Shown: positions 41,461 to 53,552, counted from the first letter of the stretch. The stretch is DNA of 64,000 nucleotides from Vombatus ursinus (GCF_900497805.2 NW_020954562.1:19187162-19251161); one strand, 5' to 3'. Translations and numbers: made by a program. Notes: generated by a model from the letters alone, not told the origin.

Positions 41461-41600
41461 GAAGAAGAAGAAGAAGAAGAAGAAGAAGAAGAAGAAGAAG
41501 AAGAAGNNNNNNNNNNGAAGAAGAAGAAGAAGAAGAAGAAGAAGAAGAAGAAGAAGAAGAAGATGAAGGAGGGGGAGGGGGAGGAGGAGGAGGAGGAGAA
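41461..41600 (+). repeat. (GAA)n then (GGA)n microsatellite with assembly gap
   Basis: GAA units from 41461 to about 41563, broken by ten Ns (41507-41516), followed by GGA-rich 41566-41600. The true length is unknown because the gap is most likely a placeholder. The Glu, Arg, Ser or Leu homopolymer ORFs on both strands are artefacts. Confidence 0.95.
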
Positions 41601-41814
41601 AAAGGAGCTGCCATTCTTGGAGATAAGCTTTTCCAAACTTAGCAAATAGGCTGCTCCTTGGACACTTGGACAACAGTCATACGGTCCTTCACTGGGTCTA
41701 TATCCAAAGCCTTTCCAGCTTGTGTTTCTCTTTGAGACTAAGTAAAGTTACGCAAAATAAAAAAAAAATCTGTAGATGTAATCAGGTTTTACAGATGTAT
41801 TGATAGTATTTATA

Positions 41815-41910
41815 TCCTCATTTCACAGATGAAGAAATTGTGGTTCAGAATCTGAGTGACTTTGTTTGGGGTCACATAGCTACTAAAATAAATATGTGAA
41901 TTTGATTGTA
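41815..41910 (-). mobile_element. MIR fragment, minus strand
   Basis: 'atcctcatttcacagatgaagaaattgtggttcag', 'ttgtttggggtcacatagctactaaaat'. Confidence 0.7.
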
Positions 41911-42084
41911 TTGTGATGCAGATGGAAGAACTGAGATAGAGCTACAGTGTTCTTAATAATATGAATATGACACAGATAACAAAAAATCTTGTCTTGATGA
42001 TCTGTTTACAACCTCCAGCATAGCGCTTCACATACAAAAGAAGTCGCATAATTGTTGTTTGTCAGCTATTGAGGTTGCATTTAG

Positions 42085-42545
42085 AGAAAAGCTGAGAGGG
42101 ATAGTTAACAAAGAGAATGACAGACTAGGATTCAAAAGGATCTTGACAGCCTAGAATATAGGTCTGAATCTTCAAACATGAAATTCAATAAAGATAAATA
42201 AAAATGCTTGCATTTGGATACAAATAAATCAGCTTCACAAGGAGAAGATGAGGGAAGCATGTTGTTCTGACAAAAGATCAGAGATTATAGTGAATTTCCA
42301 GCTCAATATGAATCAGTAGTATAATATGGAAACTCCAAAATTTAATGTGATCTTGGGCTACAATAAAGGGCATAACTTCCAAAACCACTGTACTGTGCCC
42401 TTGTCAGACTTCATCAAGAAGTACTGTGTTCACTTCTGCTCAGCACAGTTGAAAACCAGGAATAATCCAGACAGTATCCAGAGGAGGGTAACCAGGATAG
42501 GGAAAAGACAATCAATGCCATATAAGTATTGGTTGCTAATTGGTT
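42085..42545 (+). mobile_element. CR1/L3 LINE, ORF2 C-terminal part
   Basis: 'aaaaggatcttgacagcctagaatataggtctgaatc', 'tgcatttggatacaaataaatcagcttcacaagg', 'aatgtgatcttgggctacaataaaggg', 'tactgtgcccttgtcagacttcatc', 'cagacagtatccagaggagggtaaccaggatagg' follow the CR1 order downstream of the RT domain, collinear with 26325-26800. Broken by stops. Confidence 0.8.
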
Positions 42546-42633
42546 GCTAATAATAGGGCAGACAAATCGGCCTAGGTGAACTATATAGGCAAGTTGAGGG
42601 AAAAATAGGAGTCAGCCTGTGCCAGACAAGTCA

Positions 42634-43385
42634 AACCACCACCACTACCATCATCACCACCACTATCACCACCACCTTGACTGTTGTGACCCTTCAGACT
42701 CAGATGGAGACAGCCCAGGTATCTGAACTCAAAAGTCTTGAGGAAAGCAATATCTCCCAAATGACCAGATCTGATTCCAGCCTAAACCCTGGAAACATCA
42801 TTGAAGGGAGAAATAGTTGTAGAAAGATGGCTCACCTTTAGTTGCCTTCAACAGAGGAATAGCTATAGAAACTCTGGTTATGGCTGCACTCCCTAGTCCA
42901 TGAGTCCTTCAAGCACAGTCTTCATAATCATTATTAATGGAAGCAAATTATGTAGATAGGGGACTATCCTCACTATCTGCCAACTAACTGCTACTCACAG
43001 GCAAGCCAGCTGAGCTGAAATAGCAGAAAACCGTGAAGGAAAAACAGACAATACGTGCTATGTAGGGTAAGCCTTCAAAATACACATTGCTGTCATTCTC
43101 ACTTTGACCACTATCTTAGTTAAGACCCCAACAGAGATAATCCAGAACCTTGAACCCAAGAGCCTTTGGAACAACAGTGCTTCTAGCCCAGTACCTTCAG
43201 CCATCATTCTGGGGAACAACCTCTGTGCAGATGCAACCTAGCAACTACTCATGCAGGTGTTATTGACACTTCCATTGAAGACCCAGAAAAGAAATTCTTA
43301 CCACTAGTTTCTTTGGCCCTGTCAAATGATCCAACATCAGAAACTGATAAGATTTTTGTCAAGGAAAATGACATTAAAAAAGTGG
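42634..43385. other. Unassigned moderately GC-rich stretch
   Basis: Begins with an imperfect (ACC/ATC)n run (42636-42676). The rest has no transposon I know and is less AT-rich than its surroundings. Short open pieces exist on the plus strand but all contain stops and match no protein I can name. A decayed processed pseudogene is possible but unproven. Confidence 0.35.
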
Positions 43386-43389
43386 TATT

Positions 43390-43625
43390 GTCATCCTTTC
43401 CATCTGTAATTCAGGTAAAACCTTCCAGATCTCTTGCTTCTGACTCTTACCCACAACACACACTCATTAGGATATAAAATGTGATCTCCTTGAGTGGAAG
43501 GATTGCCTTGTTTTTCTATCTTATCCCTAGAATTCAGCACAGAATTTTGCACAAAAGTGTTTAATACATATTTCATTCATTCATTCATTCACTCATTCAT
43601 TCATTCATTCATTCATTTATCCATT
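43390..43625 (+). mobile_element. L2 LINE 3' end with (ATTC)n tail
   Basis: 'gatctccttgagtggaaggattgccttgtttttctatcttatccc', 'agcacagaattttgcacaaaagtg', then 43573-43625 of ATTC units, the L2 terminal repeat expanded into a microsatellite. Confidence 0.8.
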
Positions 43626-43734
43626 CATTGAAAGAAAAGGGCATGTGTAGTATTTTTGGAGAAAAGAAGACACAGCAAAGTCTCAAAGAAAAAAAAATGT
43701 CAAGTGGACATAAGACCAACAAGAATTTCTGGAA

Positions 43735-43895
43735 GAGATAACAGACTAGAAATGTTAGCTATAGTAATAAGGCAATAAAACAAAATTGAAGGGATAAAAA
43801 GAGGCAATGAGGAAACAAAACTATCATTCTTTGCAGATTATATGATGGTGTATTTAGAGAACCCTAGAGAATCAACTAAAAAACTAACTAGTAAC
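43735..43895 (+). mobile_element. L1 LINE ORF2 fragment (RT catalytic region)
   Basis: 'gctatagtaataaggcaataaaa...' through 'tttgcagattatatgatggtgtatttagagaaccctagag' corresponds to the L1 RT segment around FADDM; here it reads FADYMMVYLENPRES, so the second catalytic aspartate is lost. An isolated fragment. Confidence 0.7.
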
Positions 43896-43939
43896 AAGAA
43901 ATAAACTAATAACTAGAAACAAGTAACAAATTCAAGAAA

Positions 43940-44430
43940 TTTATCCTTTGTGTTATCTGCTTCTATTTTATGAGTTAGTTCATCCCATTCACATTCACAG
44001 TTATGGTTACTAAACTGTATTTCCTGCCTTCTTATTTTCTTCTGTTTATCCTTCTCTTTCTCTTATCCTGTTCCTTCTTAAAAAAAAATCTGTTTTGTTT
44101 CTGAACACTGCTTCCATTAATCTGCCCTTTCTTTTATTATCCCTCCCTTTCTCTTATCTCTTTTCCTTCCTGTTTCCAGGTTGGGTAAGATAGATTTCTA
44201 TACCCAACCAATTGTGTGGGTGTACATGCATATATGCATATACATACACATATATTTTTTCCTTCCCTCTTTGAAGTAATTCTGATGAGAGTGAGGCATG
44301 CCACTCCCACCCCATTTTCACCTCCACTGCATATAATGTCAGCCTATTATCAATGGGTTGATTGTATATAAATATTCATTCTACCTCATTTTCGTTCTGG
44401 ACCTAGATAATTGCATATGTAACCTACCTT
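43940..44430 (-). mobile_element. Probable L1-related fragment, orientation tentative
   Basis: 'gagttagttcatcccattcacattcacagttatggttactaaactgtatttcctgcc', 'cttattttcttctgtttatccttc', 'aagatagatttctatacccaacc' is a sequence I recall as frequent in marsupial genomes next to L1 pieces. It could be the opposite strand of an L1 internal region. Low certainty on family and strand. Confidence 0.4.
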
Positions 44431-45365
44431 CTTGGATTATTATGAAATAAAATTGTTGGATTATAAATAATATGGAGTCAAGAAAAAAAGATGTTTCTAC
44501 CAGTGAAACCCATAGACAAGCACAATTCAAATACCTGTTTTACTAGAACTCAGTGGAAGGAATTTTGTCCTTTGTACTTTGATTTGAACTCTAGAGAACA
44601 TTAGTGCCTTGACTGGTAGAAAGCAGCTTATTGTCTCTGAGAGGACACAGAAAAAAGTTACAAACCAGAGACCAACATTAAGGTTAAAGTTAAATGGCTG
44701 ACATGCACTTAATACTATATAAAAGCTTAGGGCAGATTGCAGAGGGAGTTTGTAATGCTTTCCACTCAACCAAGCTAACAAAGAGCTGGGTCAGCTGATG
44801 TTCTTCTGTAGACCCTTTAGTGATGCAAAAATAATGGGAATTGGAGATTGAAAGATGCAGAGGCCTTGACCACTGTGTTGTGTCAGCACTTAAGAAGTTA
44901 TAAGTGCTGCTGTATGAAATGAATATGAAAAAAGATCCCTGAGGTAAGAGCTAAGCCTTAATATAGTACATTACTTCTTAAGGGATTTTTAAATAACATA
45001 AATTCAATATAAACTTAATATGTAACAAAGTTGTGTTTGGTCAACATGAAGAGAAGGGCATTTGGGATTGCATTTCAACAAATGTTCAATGGTTCAATAA
45101 AAGACAACAGTGTTGGCAATATACTATAGTTTAAAGGGTTTTATTAGAAATATTCCTATCAATTTAATATAATTAAAGTAATTATCAGAACTTGCTGGAC
45201 CTAAACCTTTTGAAATAATAATTAGCCTGCTCACACTACTATATACTTAATCCCTAATACTGTAGAAGTGGAGAATTGGTTACCTGATTTTAAATTTATG
45301 ACACTCAATAAATACTTATTAATTAAGAAAAAGAAAACTTTCTTAGAGATGCCTCCATGCAATAT
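44431..45365. other. Unassigned DNA
   Basis: No recognised repeat or gene. 'actatataaaagcttaggg' near 44712 looks like a TATA box, but nothing downstream supports a promoter. Confidence 0.4.
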
Positions 45366-45369
45366 TCCA

Positions 45370-47360
45370 GACTGTCAGCAAACATTTTATTAAACACTTA
45401 CTATGTGCCAAAAAGAAGGCACATAAAGAAGGGTAAAACCAGTTCCTGCCCTCAAGGAGCTTGTAATAATGCTGGCAACAACAGGCAAACAATTACACAC
45501 AAATCAAACAGAAGAAAGAAAACATAGCAAATGGTATGCTTTGATCTGCATTCAAACTCCATAATTCTTTCTTTGGATATGGAAAACATTTTCCACCATG
45601 AGACTTTTGCAGATGTCTTAGATCCTTGAATTGCTGAGAAGGGCTAAGTCTATCAAAGTCAGTCATCCCACAATGTGGCTGTTACTGTATACAATGTTCT
45701 CCTGGTTCTGCTCACTTCACTCAGCATCAGTCCATGCAAGTCTTTCCAGGTTTTTCTGAAGTCCACTTGTTCATAATTTCTTATAGCATAATAGTATTCA
45801 ATTACATTCATGTATCACAACTTCTTTGGCCATTCCCCAATTGATAGGCATCCTCTCAGTTTCCAGTTCTTTGCCACCATATAAAGAGCTGCTATGAATA
45901 TTTTTGTACATGTAGGTCCTTTTCCCGTTTGTGTGATCTCTTTGGGATATAGCCCTAGAGGTGCTATTGCTGGGTCAAAGGGTATGCACATTTTTGTAGG
46001 CCTTTGGGCATAGTTCCAAATTGCTCTCCAAAATGGTTGGATCATTTCACAACTCCACCAACAATGCATTAGTGTTCCAATTTTCCCACATCTTCTCCGA
46101 CATTTATTATTTTCGTGTTTTGTCATGTTGGCCATTCTGATAGGTGTGATGTGGTACCTTAGAGTTGTTTTGATTTGCATTTCTCTAATCAATAGTGATT
46201 TAGAGCATTTTTTCATATGACTATAGACAGCTTTAATTTCTTCTTCTGAAAACTATCTATTCATATCCTTTGACCATTTATCAATTGGGGAATGACTTGT
46301 ATTCTTATAAATTTGACTTAGTTCTCCATATGTTTTAGAAATGAAATCCTTATCAGAGAGACCAGTTGTAAAAATTCTTTCCCAGTTTTCTGCTTCCCTC
46401 CTAATATTGGTTTTATTGGCTTTGTTTGTGCAAAAATTTTTCAATTTAATGTAGTCAAAATTATCCATTTTGCATTTCATAATGTTCTCTATCTCTTATT
46501 TGGTCATAAATTCTTCTATTCTCTATAAATCTGACAGGTAAACTTTTTCTTGTTCTCCCAGTTTGTGTATAGTATCAGCCTTTATATCTAAGTTGTGCAC
46601 CCATTTTGACTTTATTTTCACATAAGGTGTAAGGTGTTGGTCTGTGCCTAGTTTCTGCCATACTATTTTCTAGTTTTGCCAACAGTTTTTGTCAAATAGT
46701 TAGTTCTTATTCCAGAAGCCGTATATTTTGGGTTTATCAAACAGTACATTATTATAGTCATTGACTAATGTGTCTTGTGTACTTAACCTATTTCACTGAC
46801 CCACCACTCTTATTTCTGAGCCAGTACCAAGTAGTTTTGATGATTGCTGCTTTATAATACAATTTAAGATCTGGTATGACTAGGACACCCTCCCTAGCAT
46901 TTCTTTTCATTAGTTCCCTTGACGTTCTAGGCTTTTTATTCTTCCAGATGAATCTTATTATTATTTTTTCCAGCTCGATAAAATGATTTTTGGTAGTTTG
47001 ATTAGTATGGCACTGAATAAGTAAATTAAGTAGAATTGACATTTTTATTATATTAGCTCAGCCTACCCGTGAGCAACTGATGTTTTTCCAATTATTTAGA
47101 TCTGATGTTATTTGTGTGAAAAGTGTTTCATAAATGTGTTCATTTAGTTCCTGGGTTTGTTTCAGCAGGTAGACTCCTAACCAAGAAGGCATTCTTGCAG
47201 GAGATGAGATTATAGATCAGATTTAAAGAAAGTCAGAGTAGCCCAGAAGCAGAAACAAAAAGGAGAGGCAGGAGAAGTGAGAGTTAAAGTTAAGAGAAGA
47301 AACATACTTTGTGGGAGAAAGATCAAGGAAGTCAGTATCATAGGACAATAGACAAATACA
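45370..47360 (-). mobile_element. L2 LINE 3' region, minus strand, split by an L1
   Basis: Left part 45370-45504 ('aaacacttactatgtgcc', 'gttcctgccctcaaggagcttgtaataatg'), right part 47184-47360 ('agaaggcattcttgcaggagatgagattatagatcagatttaaagaaagtcag'). Together they give a reversed L2 with the L1 at 45505-47183 in the middle. Confidence 0.75.
45505..47183 (-). mobile_element. L1 LINE, ORF2 C-terminal half, minus strand, within L2
   Basis: Translated minus pieces: 47042-46788 (FIELEKIIIRFIWKNKKPR, IPDLKLYYKAAIIKTTWYW), 46480-46253 (NWERIFTTGLSDKDFISK), 46216-45815 ([53 protein letters not shown]). Frameshifts and stops separate them. The 3' UTR is present only to about 45505, and no poly-A is seen, so the 3' end is truncated too. 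5' truncated inside ORF2. Confidence 0.9.
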
Positions 47361-47414
47361 TCTGAATTAGTTATGAGATATGAGATATACACATTATGTA
47401 TCACTTTTATTTAT

Positions 47415-47668
47415 ATTAATAATAACAATAGTTAGCATTTAGATAGCACCTACTATTTGCCAAGTACATACTAAGAGCTTTACAAATACTACCTCAATTT
47501 ATCCTCGCAACAACCCTGGGAGATAGGTATTTTAATTTCCTTCATTTTACAGTTGAGGAAATTGAGGAAGATTAAAAGTTAAATTACTTCTCCAAGGTCA
47601 CAAAGCTAGCAAGTGTTTGAGCCTATATTTGAAATCAAGATAGTGTCCAGCACTGTATCCATGAAGCC
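47415..47668 (-). mobile_element. THER1/MIR, minus strand, near full length
   Basis: 'ttagcatttagatagcacctactatttgccaagtac', 'gctttacaaatactacctcaatttatcctcgcaacaaccctggg', 'ttttacagttgaggaaattgagg', 'ccaaggtcacaaagctagcaag', 'ccagcactgtatccatgaagccactg'. Confidence 0.85.
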
Positions 47669-48315
47669 ACTGAAGAACCATAGGAGTAATAACAGACAAA
47701 AATTAAGCAAGTAACTAATATGCATATATTGCCAGTTTCATGTACAGAAGATACGTATCGACCTGATTTCATGAGAACCTACTGTCAGGACAGTAGAAGT
47801 GAGATGGCTGCAGACAGATGGAGGGCCAAAAAGATTGCAACACATTGCTAGTGGGTAGCAATGCTAGCATAGCTGTGGAATACTGGAAACAAGGACAGTG
47901 ACATATAGAACAAATTCTAGTGTTGTCATGTAACAAGAGTTCTTGAAGATAAGCATCACCCTCTAACTCCCATCGATTTATTTAGTCAAAGTGGTAGCAA
48001 CTGTTTCTTAGCAGTGAATCTATAAACACAAATTTAAATACAATAGTTATTGTCTACATTGTTAAAGAGATTGTTGTTTAAGCAAAGGTCTTTGCTTCTG
48101 TGATAAATCTGTTAACAATTTCACCATTTGGAAAGACAATGATGTAGATCTTAGTTCCGACACCAATTTTCACTTTTTCCCTGATAAAGTTTTATACATT
48201 TCTGATAAACTGAATGTGGACACTTTACTCACTGTATATTTTTTAAGTAAAGGATTATCATTTAGGATTTTAATGATTACCACTACCCTGAGTCATTCCC
48301 CTTCATTGCTTTACT
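47669..48315. other. Unassigned DNA
   Basis: No recognised repeat or gene. Confidence 0.45.
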
Positions 48316-48317
48316 AT

Positions 48318-48655
48318 TACTGTTCTAATGAACTCATCCATTAGAGTCCAACTGAAATGTTTCCTTCACCACGATGCTTTTGAAGAAATCCTATCTACTG
48401 GTGATAATGATCTTTCTTTCTGACTTTTCTATTTTGTTTATAATTCTTATATGCACTAACCACATATAATTTTCAAGACTAAATAGGATTATGGAGATGT
48501 CACTATTATTACTTTAGATTAACATTATTTGCTTTGTGTAATAATGTTTTAGAAGACTGTAAATTCCACAAAGGCTGAGAAAGTATTTTATTTTTCTCTT
48601 TATTTTCCCCTGAAAGCAATAATCACTTAGTAAATGTATATTGAAATAGTAACAT
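48318..48655 (+). mobile_element. L2 LINE 3' end
   Basis: 'gagtccaactgaaatgtttccttcaccacgatgcttttgaagaaatcc', 'agactgtaaattccacaaaggctgagaaagtattttatttttctc', 'aatcacttagtaaatgtatattg' gives the last ~340 bases of L2. Confidence 0.75.
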
Positions 48656-48669
48656 TATCAGTCTTTTTT

Positions 48670-48993
48670 TAAAAAAAAACTAAAGGAGTTTATTCAACTC
48701 ACCAACACAGAGAAGCATTAGGAGGACACCCAGGTTCCAGTTGTATCCTGCTTTTATAAACTGGATTAAGTGGCTTCCATATAAGGGCAAAAATGTTTTA
48801 ATTGGATTGCACAATTATGAGGAAGTGGGATTAGTGCCACCTCAGCTCCTCCCTAAGTATTTTGATTGATCTACAATTCAGATGAGGAGACAGGGTTAGG
48901 TAGCACAAACTATTGCCGTGTTAGGTAGCTGCCTGCCATATATTCACAGTTGAAAACAAGGTTTTTAAAATGGAGTCCCTCAAACTCAGCACA
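48670..48993 (-). mobile_element. LTR-like fossil, third family, minus strand
   Basis: On the minus strand: start TGTGCTGAGTTTGAGGGAC, TATAAAAG (48752-48759) and AATAAA (48689-48694) about 60 bases apart, then a short end. The spacing fits a U3-R-U5 with short R. No target duplication found and the left boundary is blurred by A/T runs. It could be an old solo LTR. Confidence 0.45.
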
Positions 48994-50535
48994 CTAGTTA
49001 GATTTACCACAATACCCCATTTGGTGCTAATCATGCTTATTGTGCAGTACCAAGTCAGACGTGTATAGTTCCTCTATTCTCAACTGCATCATCTTAACCT
49101 CTGTTGCTTATGCCAAATCAATTAAAGTAAGCATTAGTGGCTGTAAACTAGGGGACTTAAACTTATAACAGAAAACAAATGTAATGTGGCCATGAGTGTT
49201 AAAAAATCATAATTCCATGTCTCTTTCAATATCAGGCTACTACTTAAAGTGCTAACCAAGAATTAATTTGGGAGAGGAGATTTACATGTCACCAAGGTAA
49301 ACAAGAAAATTCAGTAAATCCAAGCACCATGAAATGTAGCTGAAGTAATACAATAATGATCATCAATATTAAATAACATTAAGTCTCCTCATAACCTGGT
49401 AACCCACTCCCTAAGTCCATTTAATCAGTACATTTTATCTTGAGTCCCAGATGTCCCATGTAGTCATCTGGTCACTGGAAACATCTTCCTTTGGACCTTC
49501 TGGAATATATCTCATTTTCAGGACTGCTCTAAAGGGAGCTCTTCCTAGTAGATCTGCTTTTCTGGTTCAAAGTCCTTTGTGGAAATTCCTAGGTAATTCT
49601 GCTAAAATCTTTTAGTAACAAGACTCAGCACAATTTAGTACAACTTCCTAAACTTGCTTTTCCAGTAACTAGTTAATGTGGTGAAAACCCACTCAAATCT
49701 TATAGATCGAACCCTATGGATCACAGAACTAAAAAAAAGAACAACAAATTACAAACTAAGAATTTACTCAAACATTGGATTATTTCAGTCTTATCTAGCA
49801 CTTACCCTTTCTATCTTTATCCAAATCTTGTAACTGATATGGACAATGCCTTCAACAGGCTGAAGGAAGAATCTTAAAAAGATCTATCCCTTAATATTAT
49901 CAGAGACTTCAAAATAGGAAAACCATTTCACTTTCTTTACAATTATTTGTAAAATTTTATATGTAAAATCCTCAATCCAATTTTGCAAACTTATTACTAA
50001 AACATACTCAAGGTCTATTTATCACACTAGAAATATTTGGAGGACAATTCATATATATCTTGTATAATATGAGTTATGTTTCTTTGTGTTCATATATGTG
50101 TGTGTATGAATATATACATTATACATGCATATATATGTGTGTGTATACACATCCATGTAATTTGTTTTATTGGCAGTCATTTCCTTTTAAAAAAGAAGTT
50201 AGATTCAACCCACACAGCTTCTTCATGCCTTACTAGCAAAAATTGACTTAATAAACAAATCTGTATAATTGATTTCTGTGTGACTCCAACTATATTCAGG
50301 GTGGGGGGTAATAGAAAGGAAGGCTACCAGAATACTGTTAATTAGATCAACTAAAGTTACATGAAAAATAATAATATATTCTTTAGCATGATAGAATCTG
50401 ATTAGAGAACCAAATTTTGGAATTTTTTTGACATAAGTTTAATCTATAACACAGTTCACCTCAAATTCCCCAACAATGTGGTGATTGTTCTCAGAGGAGG
50501 ATGCATCTACCTATTTCATTTTATTATTTTTTATT
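48994..50535. other. Unassigned DNA
   Basis: About 1.5 kb without features I can name. 50085-50160 is an imperfect TATG/TG-rich tract. Confidence 0.4.
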
Positions 50536-50606
50536 TATATTACATATTACATTACATATATTACATATTATATAACATTACATTACATATATTACATTTT
50601 ATTAAT
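50536..50606. repeat. AT-rich tandem repeat of 'ttacatatattacat' type
   Basis: About five imperfect units. Confidence 0.8.
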
Positions 50607-50934
50607 GTATGAACCTAGAATGGCTTTAAAAGAGACTATACTGTAGGAATGATGTGTAAAAGGTAAGCAGATTCCTGAGGCAATCTTCAACAAATGAGTG
50701 CCAAGATGAGCATGCAGATGTAAGTGGAGATTTGGGACTTAGTGCTTTCTGTTTTCAGAGAGATGAACCCTTTCTGTTGTTTAATCTCTTGCACCTTATT
50801 TTCTAATTACCTATTACCTAATTTCAGGACCTTATTATTTAATAAACATAGCAAGAACTGAGCCTAGAGAGGGTCTACAAAAACTAAATGGCTTATAAAA
50901 ATAAAACAAAACAAACCTTTAAAAATTTCCAAAT
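50607..50934. other. Unassigned DNA
   Basis: No recognised element. Confidence 0.45.
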
Positions 50935-52065
50935 TAATTAATAAGCATTCACTAAATTTTAGGTGCCAGGCATTGGAGCTATAAGTACATTGAATGAAAT
51001 AATCCATACTAACAAGAAACTAACATTTTAAGGGGAGGAGAGCAGCTAGTACATGTATAAATATATTAAGCATAAATGGTATATGAATAAATACAAGTAC
51101 ATAAAAAGTAGCTAGATAAAAGGTAATTTGAGAGGGAAGGCACTAGCAGTTGAGGGGATCATGTAGAGTAACAGTGTCAAAATCGCTTTTGGTTGCAAGC
51201 TGCCATAGAACTCACCTGGGCAGCCTGACTAGGTTAAAATACAATTTAAAAATGTTTAGTAAAAGAAATAAAAATATAATACAACACAGTTTTGTGATTT
51301 TCTCAAACAATATGCAAATGCAGAAATAGGTTTGAATATAGCACCAGTGATGGAGAAGGCCTTGAAGGAAGAGAACTATTAAATGGAGGCAAGAAAGGAG
51401 TTCATTCCAGATCTGTGGGATGGCCAGTGCAAAGGCAAGGGGATGAGAAATGGATTATTTTGTTTAAGGAACAGAGAGAAGACAGTTTGGCTGGATAGGA
51501 GAGTATGGAAGGAGCTGACCATTCGATGAGATTGGAAAGATGGGTGGAAACTAGATAGTGAAAGACTTTAACAGATAAACAGAGGTTTTTATATTTGTTT
51601 CTAGAGGCAATAGAAAGCCACTGCATCTTGTTAAATAGGAGGATCATTTTAAGGAAATTTACTTTGGTAGGACTGTGTAGGGTGGAGTAAAGTGGAAAGA
51701 CACCTGAGACAGATAACCCAATTATGAGGTCATTGAAACAATTAAAGTGAGAGTGAGGAAGACCTGAACTAAGATGGTAGCTATATTAGTGGAGAAAAAG
51801 AGTTTGGATGCTAAAGTTATTGAAAAGATAAATGACAAGACTTGGCAATTGATTTTATATGTGGGTTGAGAGAGAATGGGTAACAAACATAAAACCAAGT
51901 TTGCAAACCTTGGAAGGATGGTGACACCTTCCATTGAAATAAGAAAGTTGGGAAAATGATGAATTTTAAGAGACAGACATTGAGGTCACTTTTGGACATG
52001 TTGACTTTGAGATATTTCCAGGATATCCATTCTGAAGTGTAGTAGATAAAGAGTGATGCTAGACT
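50935..52065 (-). mobile_element. L2 LINE, longest copy (ORF2 RT to 3' end), minus strand
   Basis: Minus-strand pieces: 52060-51820 includes EWISWKYLKVNMSKSDL (L2 'WMS..LKLN.SKTEL') and NPHIKSIAKSCHLSF. 51647-51402 includes 'WLSIASRNKYKNLCLSVKVFH' and 'THLSNLI'. 50935-51160 is the 3' UTR and tail 'ataagcattcactaaattttaggtgccaggcattgg'. About 0.95 kb of LINE after removing the hAT insertion. Stops and frameshifts throughout. Confidence 0.85.
51170..51350. mobile_element. hAT-like non-autonomous DNA transposon inside L2
   Basis: Left 'cagtgtcaaaatcg', right 'gtttgaatatagcaccag'. Interior 'aggttaaaatacaatttaaaaatgtttagtaaaag', 'aaaaatataatacaacacag', 'tgattttctcaaacaatatgc' matches a common mammalian family with ends like 'CAGGGGTGTCAAACTC'. 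Target duplication too decayed to read. Confidence 0.65.
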
Positions 52066-52389
52066 GAAGTACAAGAGTAGAGTATGATAAGAATGAAATG
52101 TTTTCAAACTGGTTTCTTCAGACTTGGAACTTCCTCTATCAATAGAGAATATAGCCCATCTATTATTTAACAGATAAAGGCTAGGGAGTGACTTGAGACA
52201 CAAAGAAATCACACCACTAACAAGCCTCAGAGGTGTTAAAAAGATAAATGAATGGTAAACTATATACTAGTTCTGTAATCATGAACAATTAATTTAAGTT
52301 CTTAGCATCACCATGAACATTTCTAAGAAAGTTACAAATGAGTTCAGAACCGAACTTGAGGAAATTTCCATACTGTGAATTCCATGCTA
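52066..52389. other. Unassigned DNA
   Basis: Possibly more L2 upstream of the RT, but not recognisable. Confidence 0.4.
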
Positions 52390-52620
52390 CAATATAAATC
52401 ATGGAATCATAGATTTAGAGCTAGAGAATGCCTCAGAGGCATTCTAGATAACATGTTCTAGATAAGGCCCTCATTTTACAGATGAAGAAATTGAGGAACA
52501 CAGAAGTTAAGTGACTTGACCAAGGGTCACAAAGGTAGTGATGGAAGTGGGATTTGAAATAGGGACCTCTGATTCCAGACAGGATTTTTTTTTAATATAC
52601 TGCCACATTCTTTTTCACCC
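52390..52620 (-). mobile_element. MIR, minus strand
   Basis: 'atcatggaatcatagatttagagctagagaatgcctcagaggc', 'cattttacagatgaagaaattgagg', 'aagtgacttgaccaagggtcacaaagg', 'gggatttgaaatagggacctctgattcc'. Confidence 0.8.
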
Positions 52621-53552
52621 CCTCAGGTCCAGAAGCTGCAGAGCCTCACCACAAATGACAGGACAAAAATGATTAATATTTCCTTATTTCACTGTCATCA
52701 AGGCCAATTTCAGACTATAAACTAGTAAAAGTGAGAATGTTATTTAGTTTGGGCATGAAAATAAAACAGAAGAGAAAAACATAACAAATAAAATTCCCTT
52801 GGCTTCATTGTGAGATGCATCAAAATTTGTGGCAGAATTTCTGTGTGTCATGGCTGAATAAAATGATGGCTAAAGAATTTTTCACTATTTTAAAGGTCAG
52901 CATCCACATCTAGTTTATAGTGAATAAAGCACTTAGGGACACTTAAAACAGAAGAATTAAATGTTTATTTCCATGGATGGTATTCTATTAGATTGTTTCA
53001 ACCTCTATGCAAATTTGGCTTTGAAAAATTATGTTCATTCTTAATGGAAAAAAATGAAAGAATAAATTGATAATGTGATGAACAATGAATATAAAACTTC
53101 ATTCTAGTGAAAAAATGTTTTCTTTCTTTAAAAAAATGCTATTGCTCCCCATTAATTCACTCCACCTCCCATAAATCCCCCTACCATCAAAATGTTTAAG
53201 TATAGTCAAACAAAACAATAAATACTTTGGCTATGATGTGACCAGTTCTTAATTTTTTTAGAGAAAGAAAATATAGGGTGAAAAAACATGAGAAAAAAAT
53301 CAAATATGCTGCCTCATTTGTAAGATGACATCTGGAGTCTAATGAAGGTATAGAAGATGTCTGCTAGAATTGATTATTTTATAAGCTGTACTGAACAAGG
53401 CATAGAAAGGTAAAAGAGACCAGCAAAGTCCAGAGATAAAGCCAATATTTAGAAACTCAGGGAAACGGTAGTGAATTAGGTATCAATTCTTATGACATTC
53501 ACCAACTGAATTCACTGTTACTGGTGAAAAGCCATTTCAAGCTTTCTTTGAA
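52621..53552. other. Mostly unassigned; weak L1 3' UTR trace
   Basis: 53125-53260 ('ctattgctccccattaattcactccacctcccataaatccccctacc', 'agtatagtcaaacaaaac', 'ggctatgatgtgacc') resembles the older L1 3' UTR seen at 3790-4055, minus strand. The rest is unassigned. Confidence 0.4.

Noticed and set aside
44700-44730. TATA-box promoter 'actatataaaagcttaggg'
   Set aside because: No downstream exon, CpG island or LTR structure supports it; AT-rich sequence gives such motifs by chance.
45815-46216. 133-residue minus-strand open frame
   Set aside because: Real coding remnant, but of L1 ORF2, so listed under the L1 and not as a host gene.
51817-52212. 131-residue minus-strand open frame
   Set aside because: L2 reverse-transcriptase remnant (WKYLKVNMSKSDL), not a gene.
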